A stretch of DNA of 64,000 nt from Arthrobotrys musiformis (GCA_036971715.1 JAVHJL010000006.1:558001-622000); one strand, 5' to 3'; counted from the first letter of the stretch, positions 48,767 through 61,232 are shown. The notes: generated by a model not told the origin, from the letters alone. A program made the numbers and translations.

Positions 48767-49533
48767 ATGGGGATTTAATAGAGTTATGGGGATGGCATAG
48801 CCTACAATAGCATACAACAGCATAGCATAGCATAGCATAGCATAGCATAGCATAGCATAGCATAGCATAGCATAGCATACATATCATGGTATTGCATGGA
48901 TTGGATTTCTATCTAGCATTCATTTTCGGGTTTTGTTTGTTTTGTCATCATTATTTGCATATGGGGTATTGTCGGGGTACGGGATCCGGTGCCAACCGAT
49001 CCGCTCTCTTTCCCCTCAACAGCATGTATTTACATTAATTTTAGTTCATAATGAAACACGATCCTTTAGATTATCTTATCACTTCTACGTCTTACAACGT
49101 AAAAGTTTACTTAAGCACTTCACTAATATATATAAGAACAAAAATCATGGGTCTAGAGATGTGGTAAGGGATAAAGATAGAATTGAAATAGATCTCATAG
49201 ATTTTCATTCTGTTTCCGCAGTCATGTTTTCATTACTGATTAGGAATTAAGTACAACAGATAAGGAGTGTAGAGAAGGTAAGTATCGGAAAGCCATAAAA
49301 AAGGAGTAAAGAAAGTCAGATTTCGTCGTTTGATATGAAATAATGATAAATTATGAAAAAAGGATTTCTCTCCGCTAGAGACCCCACATGATCCCAAAAG
49401 GTGTTCTAAAAAATGCAAAGGATGAAGGAAACAATACTTAAAAATACGGTGTTTTGCGAAGATGTTGACGTGAGAGAATCTTGAAAAGATTCCATATATT
49501 AGAGTTGTAAATTAGGGGCTGGCCAAAACCTCT
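48767..49533. other. intergenic, converging 3' regions
   Basis: 3' flanks of the plus-strand secreted protein and the minus-strand Thr-rich protein. It holds the CATAG repeat at 48821-48880 and otherwise AT-rich sequence without a supportable gene. Confidence 0.6.
48821..48880. repeat. (CATAG)n pentanucleotide microsatellite
   Basis: Eleven perfect CATAG units from 48821 to 48875, then a variant CATAC, with degenerate units just upstream from about 48795. It lies some 55 bases after the stop of the secreted-protein gene, so it is probably transcribed in the 3' untranslated region. Confidence 0.97.
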
Positions 49534-50436
49534 TTAAGCTCGGTATGGCTGATATGGGCGAGGAGTTGGGTAGTAACCATATGGATAAGTAGTTACTGTC
49601 TTCGTAATAGTAACTTTGATTGTTGAGTAGTTAACCGCGGTGATGGTCTTGTATACAACACTAGTACTGTAGAGTGTTATAGTTCGGGGTGGCAATGCGG
49701 GTGCTGTCACATAGCTGGTTGTATAATGGATGACTGTGAGGAGAATGTTAGCAAATATGCAATTTTATATACTGTAGCATATTGTTTTCATACCTGTGAC
49801 GCTACGAGTGATATATTTCGTAGTTGCAGGGAGAGTGACTGGGGGCAAGGTGACTGGAGGAGGGGTGACGGTAACCGTGGAGGTCTCGGTCTCGGTCTCG
49901 GTCACAGGAGGAAGAGTGACGGTGATCGTGGACGTCTCAGTCTCAGTAGAGGTTTCCGTAGAGGTTTCAGTCTCGGTAGTAGTTTCAACCTCGGTCGTAG
50001 TTTCGGTCTCAGTCGTAGTTTCAGTGGTGGTCGCAGTCGCAGTCGCAGTTGCGGTCGTAGTTTTAGTTCTTGTGATGTAGACAGTATCTGTGGTTGTGCT
50101 GGCGGGGGGACAGGTATCGACTGCCTCACTGGAAGGGCTACTGGTGGTCTCAGTAGGCTCGCTTACAGTCGAGCTGCTCGGCTCATATGGAGGGGTTGAA
50201 GTAGTATCAATTGGCTCGCTCACAGTTGAGCTGGGGGTTGGGGTGTAGACACGAGTCGTAGGAGGGTAGTAAGGAGCCGGGACATAGTATGAAGGGGGTG
50301 GAGGGGGATAATATGGAGGAGGAGCATAACGCTGGGGCTTTGCATCTCTTCGTTGATTTTCTTCAACGGGGGCAGCAAAGACTATTGCTGGCAGGATCAA
50401 GGTCCCAGCACAATATAGAATAGTATGAAGTAACAT
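49534..50436 (-). CDS. secreted Thr/Glu/Pro-rich protein, wall- or mucin-like, 280 aa
   Basis: Minus strand: exon 1 50436-49794, exon 2 49733-49534, with a 60-nt intron (GTATGA...CTCACAG). Residues 1-21 form a signal peptide ending IVFA, followed by a dibasic R29-R30 kexin-type site. A Pro/Tyr block (YYPPPPPSYY) comes next, then Ser/Thr-rich sequence with a repeated TVSEP motif, and a long run of Thr-Glu repeats (ETETTTE units) likely to be O-glycosylated. Exon 2 adds a Tyr/Thr/Val-rich tail (TTSYVTAPALPP, VVYKTITAVN) ending in PYGYYPTPRPYQPYRA. No GPI-anchor signal is seen at the end. The long synonymous repeat region explains the open frames on the other strand. Function is probably at the cell surface or wall; no catalytic domain is present. 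Confidence 0.85.
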
Positions 50437-53400
50437 TGTTACGGTTGAGATATTTAAAAGCTACTGATCTCAGTTTGAAGTTATCTTAAGGGAGGAGGAT
50501 CAAAAGACAACTCTGACTTCGGGTAAAGAATCCAACTCGTAGACTGGACAGCGAATGTGATGCAAAGCTTTTCGTGCTGTTAAATTTGTTACTCAAAACG
50601 AAAGTGAGATGAGTGTTAAAAGGATGTTAGAACTTCTGGACACCAATCCTCATGGGCAGAATTTATAGAACTGTCCACGCCGCTCAAAGTCTCACGGGTC
50701 GAATGTTGAGCAACTGATTGCCTAGTAAGCGAAAAGTCCACCACGAATGCATCGATACCAGAAGGCTCTCATTGGGGGTAGCACCATATAACCAATCACA
50801 TCTCGTCCTACCAGAGACGTAATCCTTGTTGGAGTTGCAATAATTAGCGGAGGCAGGCATATCTTGGTTTACCCGACGGCTAGACTGATTGCTAGAGGAT
50901 CTTTTTGAGCTTTCTCTTTTGTTTCTTTGCAAGGCTATAGCTAGCTGATGATTGCCTCCAGCGGTATATTCTCAGGATTTTTGTGTGACCATGAAGGAAG
51001 GAATTGTAATTTCGCAGAATCTTGCATGGATTATAGTCGACGGTGCAGTGCTAGAGCTCTCCAGAGTTCAAATGACCGATGTCATAGTCTAGGGTACGCA
51101 GGACGGTAAGGAATTAGGTATGCTCAATTTACCATTCGCTCCAATTAGCTGGCGGTCCATAGGCCCTGTTATATGATTTAAAATTCATTTACAAGTCCGC
51201 CAAAGCCCTCCGCCAGAACGCGATGTTCTTTAATTTACCATAACAGATATCGATATCAACAGCTGATGATCATGACGGAGGGTGACCACGTGAACGAGCT
51301 GCAGGACGGCGTGGAACCTTGCGGTTATACCGCTAACCGGAACTTTATTAATATCTCAAGCCCTCACGGAAGAAAGAAGTTTCTCGGGGATGGTAAAATG
51401 ATGATGATATTCCTTCATGAACTAACAACTGTCCTCTCGCTGGGTTAAGGCATAATCCGTCGAGAAAATGTCGCAACTGCGGTCAAATTCTTTGTTATAT
51501 TGAAATTTATAATTTAGGTGCCTTGGTTGCAAATAGTAAGTGCATGAATGCAAATGCAGTAAGCAGACCTAAACATCCCTACTAGCTAGGTATCTGATAT
51601 AGGTTGTCAGAACAATCGTCCTCTTTGCCCCATCAGGACCCAATAGCAAGGCTCATGGCATCATTGAGAGCTTGAATCTAGCGAACTCGTAGGACCTGGA
51701 GGCAAGGCCAAGGTATTTCCACCCCTGGTTAGCGAATAGTCGAGCCAATGGTTGTGAAAATATGTTGGATTTATTGGAAAACTTTCTATAACATTCCCGT
51801 ATTGGATAAGGTCCTAGGAAGTTGTTCCACGTTCTGTTTTGTTCTCATGTTAAACACGTGGAACCATGGACTTTGTCGTTGGCCAATTAACAAAATATTG
51901 TGGGCAGCGCAGATTTCGCTTCAAGGGCCACCCGGCCCGCGAGTTGGAAAGGGGATTGGATGATAGCGGATGAAGGTGCATCATGTCGTAGAATGTCGCA
52001 TGCCGGTCTATTTATGCATGAATGGAAACACATGGCTGATCTAATCCTTGTCCAGAATAAAGACGAAAGAGCTGGGGTTCATGGAGCGGGAGGATGTGCG
52101 GCCGTTTTATGCCTCCGAGCTGTAAAATTTGGTTTGCGCTTAATTTAGTTATCTTCTTTGATAGGTCCCCCGAAACGAGAAGGCGGGTATGCGTCGATAC
52201 ATAGTTTCCGTAGACCGCCACTAGAATCCCGAATAGAGCTCGGAGCATATACCATCTTTGCTTACTTTTTGACAATATCGCATATTGGCTTTGTGCTTGA
52301 CATTTAGTTGTTACTCAAAATGGACCACTGTACTGGAGCCTCGCTGCAGCCGATAGGCCGGGAAGTCGTTTACCCGATCAAGTCATGGCGGGATCATGGT
52401 GGAGGGGTCTATATGGTCCCTTTCCATCTTTCGGGACTCGGAAGTGTTATCCCAGCCCTCTAATTTTTGTTCCTGAAGATCAAGGATGTTCTAGACAGAT
52501 CGATCTATAGACCTTGTTGCATATTGTAGAACATGCTAATACTAGGCGACATCTACTGTGATGTATATTGGGGCATATTTATGGCATGGGTATGCTGTTA
52601 TCGATTTCACCGTGCATCTGCAAGTACCACTACCCAGAGCCATTCTCGCCAAAGCGTCGTATTGCAGTTGACCATTCTCGACGATCCTCTAGCACCGTTC
52701 CTAAACTGACGCGCATATATGTATGAATCCTTTCGGACTTATCGCAAATAGCTAGGTGACTTTTCTCTTATGCGTTACACAAGCTTCTGAATTAGGAATA
52801 TCAAGGGTACCGGTACTCCGCAGCCGTTCTTTGAGGACCATGGCTTGAGCGTAATACGAATTTCGCAAATCCTAATACTGCCTTTGAGTAGTAGTAACGT
52901 CTAACATAACTTGTGATTTGGGTAGAGACGACTCTGGCTTTAGCCCTTCAAATAGGACCCGAGATTCTGGCATCGTTAATTTGGTCAAAATCTTGTGACC
53001 TCTTTAGCTGGCCTATTTTGTGTTCTCCGAATTTTCCCTTCTCGACTACAGCATGGCTTATCCTTAGCACCGTAGAATCTGTTTTTCCGAGCTACCCGAA
53101 AGCGGACTGCACGGGCCTGTGAAAAAAATCTGGGGTTCGAAGAGCTCCAACTGCATAGGTACCTGGTTTGCAGACTCTTGGCAGAAGGCAGCAAGGAGTA
53201 ACGTAACATCGTCTAGCTTGTACCTCAAAGAAGTTATCATACCCGCCAATTGCTAGTGGAAAGACAAACCGAAGTTAAAATCCAAGTTCTTTGTAAGTCG
53301 CACAAAGAAATAGCAAAAGCGAGAGTGAGCCGTTTCTCTGACTGACAGATTCTAGTCAGCCACCGAAGCCGGCTCGGATCCCGCCGTTGGATTTAATCTC

Positions 53401-55182
53401 GATCGATCTTTTTGTTACCTTTACTTGGTGGCTTTTACTCTTTAGGTTAGGATTTTAAGCCTCGCTGTAGCTAAAGAGAATTTTCACAGTCTTGCCGCTG
53501 ACAAAGCACGAATATTCCGGATCATACTCCGCACAGAACGTGCAATCCAAAGCAAACTCGTCAATTACTAAGTAGCTATTCCGAGCTAGTGGATCTCACT
53601 AGTATGAGATGATGGGGTATCAACTCGAGTTATTGATTGGATAACCAGAGTCCTTTGTTTGGCCGCGCGGATCCGCCGTTTGGATGCGAGCTAAATGAGA
53701 AACTAATCGGCCGATGCCCTTGAACCACCGCGAGACCACCTTGAACCAGTGATTATGGATTCGAGGACCAAAAGGAGGACTGTGGCCCAAAATGTGAAAT
53801 CTATAATATCAAGCTTAGGATGTCTCTCTGGTCATGTTATCAAATCCCCCATGGGCCATTGTGAATGTTTGCGCCTGTGCAGCTGTGTTATTTTGCCATT
53901 TTAAGCCACAAATTGTGTTGGTCATTAAAAATCTCGTTTTTCATGAACGTTCGACGTTACAGGGCATAATCGTTCGCAAACGCGCGCTGTTCGATAACTA
54001 CCAAATATGCCAATATATCGGTCCTCAAAAGCTTCAAACTTGATAGACAGAAAATGTTAAAACTTAGTGCGGAAATATATCGTTATGATTGAGAGACAAG
54101 CTCCACAAAAACCTTCGAGGACCCACCGCCATGGTTCATTGTCGAATTTCGGCTCTTAGGTCGGCATCGCCAAAAAATATTTAACCTTTTCTCAGACCAC
54201 TTCAAGGGCATTTGACCATATTTGAGAACTATAGGTGAGGCCCGCTTCTTGAAAATACGAGCCTCCATGATTCCGAACCGAGGTCGAATTCGTGCGAGGG
54301 TTCGAAATCTTGCATACAGGCCAAAATTTTCAGTATAAGAGTTGCAGCCTGAACTAGAATGTGAGTGCAAAAGTTCTATGTCTCGGTCGGTCCGACAAAT
54401 CACAAGCTTAGGTTTCGCCCCACGCGATTGTTTGCAACCCCTCTCGCGGCGAATTTTCCACCATTGGCAAGCAAAGTTTTGTGGGGAGTGTGGGGAAGCT
54501 AAATTATTTTACAAGAACGATCCGCAGAAACTGCATGTTGGGAGTGAAGTCGGTGACGGCCCAATGCATGCAGAAAGCATGGCGAACAAGCAATGCCCCT
54601 CTTGTCTGGGCTTCTTGGCTCTTCGATTTCGCATATTTCTAGCGGCAAATGAGCGAGATCACTAGGGCAAAAGTTGCGAACTTCTCTCCATTTTGATTAG
54701 TTAGCGTGTTGCCTCCCCTCAACTTCCACGATAGCCGGGGGCAAGGAATATCAGACCGATTTTTCTGGGGTTAAAAAAGAGAAAAACTATATGAAAATCC
54801 GGGGCAAGTTGATGGCAAAAGATGCGATCTCGGACCCTAAATATTCCAATGGTGGATAATATTTATCTATATAAGATGCGAAGTCCGCTTTCGTTTTTTT
54901 AACTTTCCAGTCCGACATTCCGTGTGATATCGCCTTGCCCTGGTATTGGGATCGCCGTCCGTGTGACCAATAAGATTTATTGTCGCAAGGAGACCTGCCC
55001 AAATTCACATAACTTGACTTTCTAAACGGAGGTCTTGCCAGGGTCCCCTTTCTTTAAATCTTCAATCAGAACCTAGTCGAGTTTATTTTCTTTCGACTGA
55101 GGAGTCATGTCAGGTTCGTCGCGAACTAGTTCCTTTGTTCATCTCAACCTTTTATGTCAATTCTGCTAACCAGCCGTTCGAT
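50437..55182. other. 4.7 kb gene-poor stretch
   Basis: No gene recognised. The first 300 bases are the likely promoter of the minus-strand Thr-rich gene and the last 150 the leader of the MFS gene. Open frames are at most about 107 codons and mostly lack ATG starts. Two similar GGATCC(C)GCCGTT(T)GGAT words occur at about 53386 and 53668, too short to define an element. Confidence 0.5.
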
Positions 55183-56983
55183 ATGGCATTAGAAAAACCG
55201 TCGAAGGAAATACACAGGGGTGGTGTCGAGGCAGGCGGCGACTTGGTGGAGGAATACCAAGGATATGTTAATCCGGCCGACTATGGAGTCAATGAGAGGC
55301 GCTTGATGGCAAAAATCGACTTTCGAGTCGTACCTGTCCTCTGCATTTTATATCTCCTAGCGTTTTTGGATCGTGTCAACATCTCCAACGCCGCCCTATA
55401 CGGATTGAAAGAGGATCTGGGATTGTTGCAAGGCACAAAGTATAACACAGTCTTAGTTATCTTCTTCGTCCCTTACATTCTGTTCGAGATTCCCAGCAAC
55501 ATCATCTTGAAGAAGTTCAAGCCGCATATGTGGGTGAGTTAATATTGGATCTACTGCAGTGCACTCGAGCTGGATGGACGCTAATAACAAAAAACAGCTG
55601 TCCGCTTGTATGTTGATGTTCGGTGTTATGACCATAATGTAAGAATTACTGGCCCCCATTCTCCGTTTCAAGCTATATATACGGTGGCTAATTTATGATT
55701 GATAGTATGGGATTTACTCAAAATTACGGTGGTATTTTGGTGGTCCGATTCTTCCTCGGAGTACGTTACACAAGCCGGTTGATATTGGAGCTACAGGGTG
55801 GCGCTAACGGGTTGTTCGTAGTTATTCGAAGCTGGAATGTTCCCCGGTTGTTTTTACCTTCTAGCCTGCTGGTACAAACGATCTGAAGCTCAGAAGAGAT
55901 ATTCTTTCTTTTTCTCTTCTACCACTTTGGCTGGAGCCTTCGGTGGGCTCCTCGCCGCTGCCATTGGTAAAATGGATGGTGTTCGAGGATATAGAGCCTG
56001 GAGATGGGTTTTCATCCTCGAAGGTCTCCTTACCGCCGTTGTCGGCCTGATTTTCTACTTCTGTATTCCAGACTTCCCTGAGGAAGCTAAATGGCTTACA
56101 GAAGATGAACGCGCTTTCGTGAAAGCCAAGCTCGAAGCCGACACTGGGGAGTCCCACCGCCACGGAAAGATGACAGCTAAATCCGTTCTTAAGATCCTTT
56201 CCGACTGGAAAATTCTCATCGGAGGTCTTATGTACCTCGGTCTAATCGTCCCGGCCTACGGTTACGCCTATTTCTCACCCCAGATCGTTAGAAATCTCGG
56301 ATACTCACCCATCCAAACTCAGCTACGTTCTGTCCCACCATGGGCTTGCGCTTTTGGTCTCGCCATGCTTACCGCAACTTTCTCTGACTTCCTTCGCCAT
56401 CGGTTCTTATTCACAATCATTCCAATTTGCGTATCTCTTGCTGGTTTCATCGTTCTATTTAAGATTCACGGACCTGCCAATATCATGACGCAATATTCTG
56501 CTTTGTTCTTATGCGCCATGGGTACATACAGTGCCATGCCAATTATCAGTAAGTCTAAGGCACCAGGCTACAGTGCAGATGACGTTTGCTAATTGAACTT
56601 AGTCTGTTGGTATGCTTGCAATCTTGGCTCTCACGCGAGGAGGGCAGTTGGAACAGGTTGGCAGGTTGGATTTGGAAACGTAAGTTTATCGGCTGGCCTT
56701 AAATTTTCTCGAAAAGTCCCTGTCTAACGTTGTCTAGATTGGTGGCATTGTCGCTACGTTTTCTTTCCTTGCTAAGGAAGCTCCATCCTACCCGACAGGC
56801 TACAAGCTGTGTATTTCCTTTATCTGCCTATCGGCCCTCTCCTGCGCCATCTACTACACCGGTATTACCTTGGAGAATAAAAAGCGCGATCAAGGAAAAC
56901 ACGAGCTTTCGCATCTCAGCAAAGAAGAATTATCCGCCATGGAACTGGGGGACAATCACCCAGTTTTTAGATATATGACATAA
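55183..56983 (+). CDS. MFS permease of the Dal5/Tna1 (anion:cation symporter) type
   Basis: Six exons, 55183-55533, 55598-55638, 55706-55760, 55822-56548, 56603-56679 and 56738-56983, all in phase, give 498 residues. The start is the first ATG (MALEKPSKEIH). The chain has the layout of a 12-helix major facilitator: KIDFRVVPVLCILYLLAFLD followed by RVNISNAALYG, the FEIPSNIILKK loop after helix 2-3, LFEAGMFPGCFYLLACWY between helices 4 and 5, and FILEGLLTAVVGL. The central loop carries the typical FPEEAKWLTEDER and the C-terminal half CWYACNLGSHARRAVGTGWQ, both characteristic of the allantoate/nicotinate/vitamin permease family. These import small organic anions, vitamins or purine breakdown products with protons at the plasma membrane. 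The exact substrate cannot be read from sequence. Confidence 0.94.
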
Positions 56984-58428
56984 TGCAACGACCTTTTTTT
57001 TTTTTTTTTCGATTATATAATCATATATTCACAAGCAACGTTCACTCAAATAATACCTTTTACCAGGGGTTCAGAGCTTTTGTACAGAGCATTTCCAAGG
57101 CGCACATTCATTTTCAGTGCGGTATATATATCAGGAGATCTGGTTGTTCTGAGAGTCATTCCGAACAAAACTTTTTGTACATGTTAGCTACCTCATAATA
57201 TCACACGTCACATTCCTTCATTATCAATATGATTTCGCAGATACGAAACCGACCAATGGATGGTGATTAGGCGGCTTAACTATCTTGCTAAACCAAATGA
57301 ACAAAATAGGGCTTAAACCGAAATTTTAGGCAGGACAATTGGCCCGAAAGGTCAATCCTTAGCTCGTCATAAGTGTCTAAAATTGGGGGTTTGCGCGGCT
57401 TTAAGCCCGTTAGTTGATCATGTTCAAGGTAAGTCAGGGCGGGGTAAACATGTCATTCGACGAGAATGTTGGACTGGCCTGGTCGCAAGCCAAGGCGGCC
57501 TGCCAAAACGGCAGTCATTCGGCTATAGAAACAGTGCGGGAAAGCCAGATCGGATTGCTTTGATGAGGTGAGGCTGTGAAAAGGTCCCGCGCCAGTAGGC
57601 GACCAGTGAGTGGACCCGTCAAGACTTCGAAGCCCATGCTAACCTGGCCGCGCCAACTTGGCTTGAGGCCTGAGAGCATTTCAGAGCAGGGGCCAGTTGC
57701 ACAATATCGGAAGCGTGGACGAATGGAAAATATAAGATGACCTTTTGATCACGCACTTATCCGAAATCTCAATTATCTTCCCTCCCAGCATTCCAGTCTT
57801 TATTTTCAATTGTACCGTACCGATATCATTTTCTCCCAGAGTCGGCCGACCGAAGACTTTTGCATTCTCGCCTTTGGTCAATCTTCGAGTCTAATTTTAC
57901 GTCTGCGTTGCGCTGGTCGTCAACGAAATTACCACACGAACAACGCATAAACTTCCCAAACCAGCTTAGACTTACGAAATTGCCCAGCATTCTCCGAGGG
58001 CATCCGGCTCCGCATAACGCATTTGCAACCCACGTTAGGACTACATATCCCCACGCCCTTGTTACGTACATACATTTGGCGGACCAAACTGCAAGAAAAA
58101 CAAACAGGAAAGGCAAGACTGCCAGGGTCTTTTTGTGGGCTTTTAACTTGTGACCCGATCTAAGATATTAATAATAGAAAAAGACGGGTATCTGTCAAAG
58201 ATTGTTTTTTGCATTTGAAGATTTTATCAATTAATTTGGGGGTGGGGTTTTTTGAGGGAAATTCCTTTCCGATCGAAGGTCGCGCTAATTTGGCACCATC
58301 GGGATTTTTGGGTGCTTAACTACGACTACGATATTTGATTAACATACCCCGAACTGCTCTGGAACTTGACAAGTTAAATAAGCGGGGCGGGTTGGTGTGG
58401 TTCCGAGGGTTTCAAGGTCCAATATAAA
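56984..58428. other. intergenic, no gene seen
   Basis: Holds the 3' flank of the MFS gene with a T16 run at 56994-57009, and no supportable coding frame. Opposed frames of about 96 codons around 57826-58153 overlap on both strands and were not accepted. Confidence 0.5.
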
Positions 58429-59425
58429 ATGGGATTGCTGGACCATATTTCTAATCATCGGAAAGAAAAAAAAGCCCACCAAAGAGATTCAAGATCACAA
58501 AGAAGACTATTCGGAATTGTCCAGCCTCGAACAAAGAATTGAAGAAGCCTTTAAATTTAGAGTCTTAAGGAAAGGTTCCCCGCAATCACAACCCACAACT
58601 ACACAGACAGAAAAACTGTCCTCGACATCGAAATCCCAAAATGCAGGTCCTTCTATCATCGTTCCAGGCCAGCCCACCCCAGACGAAAGTCTCGCCCCGG
58701 TCAAAAAGAAGCAGCGAGCCCCGCCGAAAAATGTCACACGGCCAGAAGATATACCATCTGACAGGCACTCTTCTAGTTGCCATTCTTCTTCGACTTCAAG
58801 CAAGGAGCGATCGGCAGAACCGAAAGCCGCGAGGAAAGGGCAAAGGGAAATGATCAACCTTCAAAAGAACACCCCGGACGATCTCTTAAACAACTGAGCA
58901 TCATCGGTTCCCACAATGCCTTGGGTGTATATATCCCGGCACCGGACGCTGCGATAACAGGAGTAGTAGTGTTCACTCAAGCGATTCGGACAAGACTACA
59001 AAAGCTCGAGCTACCAGTGACGGGGATTCAAATGAAAATGGCACTGGAGATAATATTTAAGATGGGGAAAGTTTGAATCCAGAATTCGATGGCGTTTACA
59101 AAGGGTCCGAGCGCCTTACGATCTCGAAAGCCTCGGAATCGTGATAACGCAAGCCAGCTTCCTACCGCACACCCTAGAAGACCGACTCCTTTAGCCGAAG
59201 AAATGATAGCTCGGATAATAGCTACTCGCGTACCATACAAGTGGAGGAGGAAGAAACAATGGAGGTGGGGGTTATGGTCGCTATTGGATTGGAGATGGGG
59301 GCTAATCTGGAAGTCGAGGATACTCGGGCGATGGAGGCTACTCTCGAGATAGTGGGTACTCTGGTAGCCATAGCGGTTGTGGCTCTTCATCTTGGGATGA
59401 GAGGAGCAGTTACGTTTGAGGTTTA
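58429..59425 (+). pseudogene. decayed Ser/Gly-rich gene, several frameshifts and stops
   Basis: Coding-like segments follow one another but in different frames. An ATG at 58429 gives MGLLDHISNHRKEKK; across an A8 run (about 58468-58475) the sense moves to another frame (DYSELSSLEQRIEEAFKFRV onward), as if one extra A were present. Around 58850 it moves again (NDQPSKEHPGRSLKQL) and near 58955 to a third frame (SSDSDKTTKARATSDGDSNE), which then meets TAA and later TGA-TAA stops. From about 59240 a Gly/Tyr/Ser-rich frame (SGGGRNNGGGGYGRY) contains one in-frame TAA and resumes (SGSRGYSGDGGYSRDSGYSG). Several of the stops could come from C-to-T change. It is either a real pseudogene or a multi-exon gene with sequence errors; the parent family is not recognised. 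Confidence 0.45.
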
Positions 59426-59639
59426 GGAATGATTATGATCACAATGTGTATTTGGATTTTTATTTTTGCGGGGCAATCGGTTTGCTAAGGGTGGGTATAT
59501 AGATCCTCAAAATTTGATGTGCTGTATATAAAGGTATTTAATGCGTCACAAGGAATATTTATGTACAAAGAGGCAATCTTATCAAGAGCCATGCATGAAC
59601 TGTATATACAGAAACTACTATACAATTACAATTATTTAA

Positions 59640-61232
59640 CTACCAGAGCACTTCTGCTCTCAGGCGACCCCATCTCCCGCGAATGTTCACCCATTGCCCA
59701 TCCCATTCCCTCACAAGCCTCTCTGCTTCGCTTGGGTAGCCATCACGAAATCTCACCACCCATCTTCCTCCTTGGAGAGGTTCGGGGGTGTTAGGCCCAA
59801 CGATTGGGATTCGCTCCACACCGCGACCATCTATATCGCCTCCTGAGACAAGCCATCGTCCAAACCCATACTTCTCAATAAGTGAGTGCTTCAACCACAC
59901 TTGTAGGACCTGCCAGTGAGAATTCGCACATAGCGAAACTAACACCGTCCGACCAGGCGCACCTTCAACTTGGTAAAGTAAATTTGGGATCACTCCGTAG
60001 AGCGGCATTTTCAAGGGGTTGACAAGAAACAAGTTCGGAACACAATATTTGCTCACAGATGCGGCGCTACCCCGTAGAGCCTCAGAACCGAGATCGAGAT
60101 CAGCGGGTTTTGATTCGAGGAACGTCTGTGCAGATGCAGGAGGAGGGAGAGTTGTAGTAGGAAGCCTTCCATTCCCTTTCTCGGATTCCATAAGTTGGGA
60201 AAAGTGTGCGAGGTGATGTTGAGCTGCCTCGTCAGAGTTGAAGTATAGATAGTAGCGATTTTTACGCATCAGCCGAATGTTGGTTCTTGCAGGTACGACT
60301 GTAAAGTCCCATTGAAACCTGCGAGCATGATAGTTTGCGAAAATCCTTTCTATGTCGCTTTTGATCATCGTAAGACCGCAGTTATCCAAGCATAGGATAT
60401 GGTACGCCCTGGATATAGACTTTTTGTTCCATGCTGATGATGTTTTTGCGATATTGACGTATTCTTCGTTCTTGGGGGTCTCTTCTCCCCGATACGCGAC
60501 TGGACCTTGTAGGCTTCGTCCTTTCGTGGGAGCTTCCTCGGGCAACACCTTCGAAGGATTTGTTTTCGAGACAGGAATTGACTCTAGCAGTGCATCAATT
60601 GTCACCTTTGAATTCTTTGATTTCTTCGGTTCGGCAGCGATTGGTAGCCCAAGGGACCCGAATCTAGGATCGGAAATCGATTGTAATAGGTTATCAATTG
60701 GGGAGGGTGCGCCTAAGGGTTTATCCCGTTTAGCAACTTTGACTCCTTGAAGTGCGTCTGGCTTGAGACTGCTTTGCTGTGATCCTTGTTTTTTCTTTTC
60801 CCGTTTCCTTCTTTTGGTCGTTGTCGTTGAACTGTCAACCGGGCCGGAGCTGCTGCCCTGATCAAGAGCCCCGTCTCCAGACTTGGTTCGGTTTGTATTA
60901 CATTTCGCTTCCTGTAGGCTTCCGTGCCCTTCCTGTGCCTTCGAAGCTAGGCCATTAAGTTTATTTTGACGCTTCAAATTGCCATCGCGAAGGTCCTGCG
61001 TAGGCTTTAGAAGTTCACCAGATATGCCCGTCTGGAGCGATGCTTCCGCAGGTTTCCCATGGCCTTCTAGACCATCGACAGCACCCGTCTTGGTACCATT
61101 GGGCTCTGGAGCAGAATAGGCGCTGGTAGCAGGGATAGCACGAGGTTGCGTGCCCTTGAGCAGGTTCTGAAAACTGTTTTTCAACGGCTGGGCATAGCTG
61201 GTTAATTTCGTCCAGGTGGAACGGAGGGACAT
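59640..61232 (-). CDS. RRM-like protein with basic, possibly mitochondrial N-terminus, 530 aa
   Basis: Single minus-strand exon, ATG at 61232 to TAG at 59640. The first 37 residues (MSLRSTWTKLTSYAQPLKNS...) contain Arg, Lys, Ser and Thr but no acid, as in a mitochondrial presequence. Residues 38-270 are low-complexity with a Lys/Arg cluster at about 140-148. From about 275 the sequence looks folded: AYHILCLDN, a helix IKSDIERIFANY, then RYYLYFNSDEAAQHHLAHF, which resembles the strand-3/helix-2 part of an RNA recognition motif. A second such unit, RWVVRFRDGYPSEAERLVRE, lies at about 490-510 near the C-terminus. The RRM reading is inference from pattern, and the family is not recognised. The gene is divergent from the Mgm101 gene across 430 bases, so the two may share promoter elements. 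Confidence 0.82.
   Translation of the reverse strand: MSLRSTWTKLTSYAQPLKNSFQNLLKGTQPRAIPATSAYSAPEPNGTKTGAVDGLEGHGKPAEASLQTGISGELLKPTQDLRDGNLKRQNKLNGLASKAQEGHGSLQEAKCNTNRTKSGDGALDQGSSSGPVDSSTTTTKRRKREKKKQGSQQSSLKPDALQGVKVAKRDKPLGAPSPIDNLLQSISDPRFGSLGLPIAAEPKKSKNSKVTIDALLESIPVSKTNPSKVLPEEAPTKGRSLQGPVAYRGEETPKNEEYVNIAKTSSAWNKKSISRAYHILCLDNCGLTMIKSDIERIFANYHARRFQWDFTVVPARTNIRLMRKNRYYLYFNSDEAAQHHLAHFSQLMESEKGNGRLPTTTLPPPASAQTFLESKPADLDLGSEALRGSAASVSKYCVPNLFLVNPLKMPLYGVIPNLLYQVEGAPGRTVLVSLCANSHWQVLQVWLKHSLIEKYGFGRWLVSGGDIDGRGVERIPIVGPNTPEPLQGGRWVVRFRDGYPSEAERLVREWDGQWVNIRGRWGRLRAEVLW

Noticed and set aside
48248..48868. 206-codon antisense frame over the secreted protein gene
   Set aside because: Its start lies inside the CATAG repeat (MLCYAMLCYAM...) and the rest is the shadow of a biased coding exon.
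54342..54665. Four-cysteine pattern (CGECGE ... CPSC) suggesting a zinc ribbon
   Set aside because: Frame starts at TTG, lies in gene-poor sequence, and flanking residues do not fit any zinc ribbon family.
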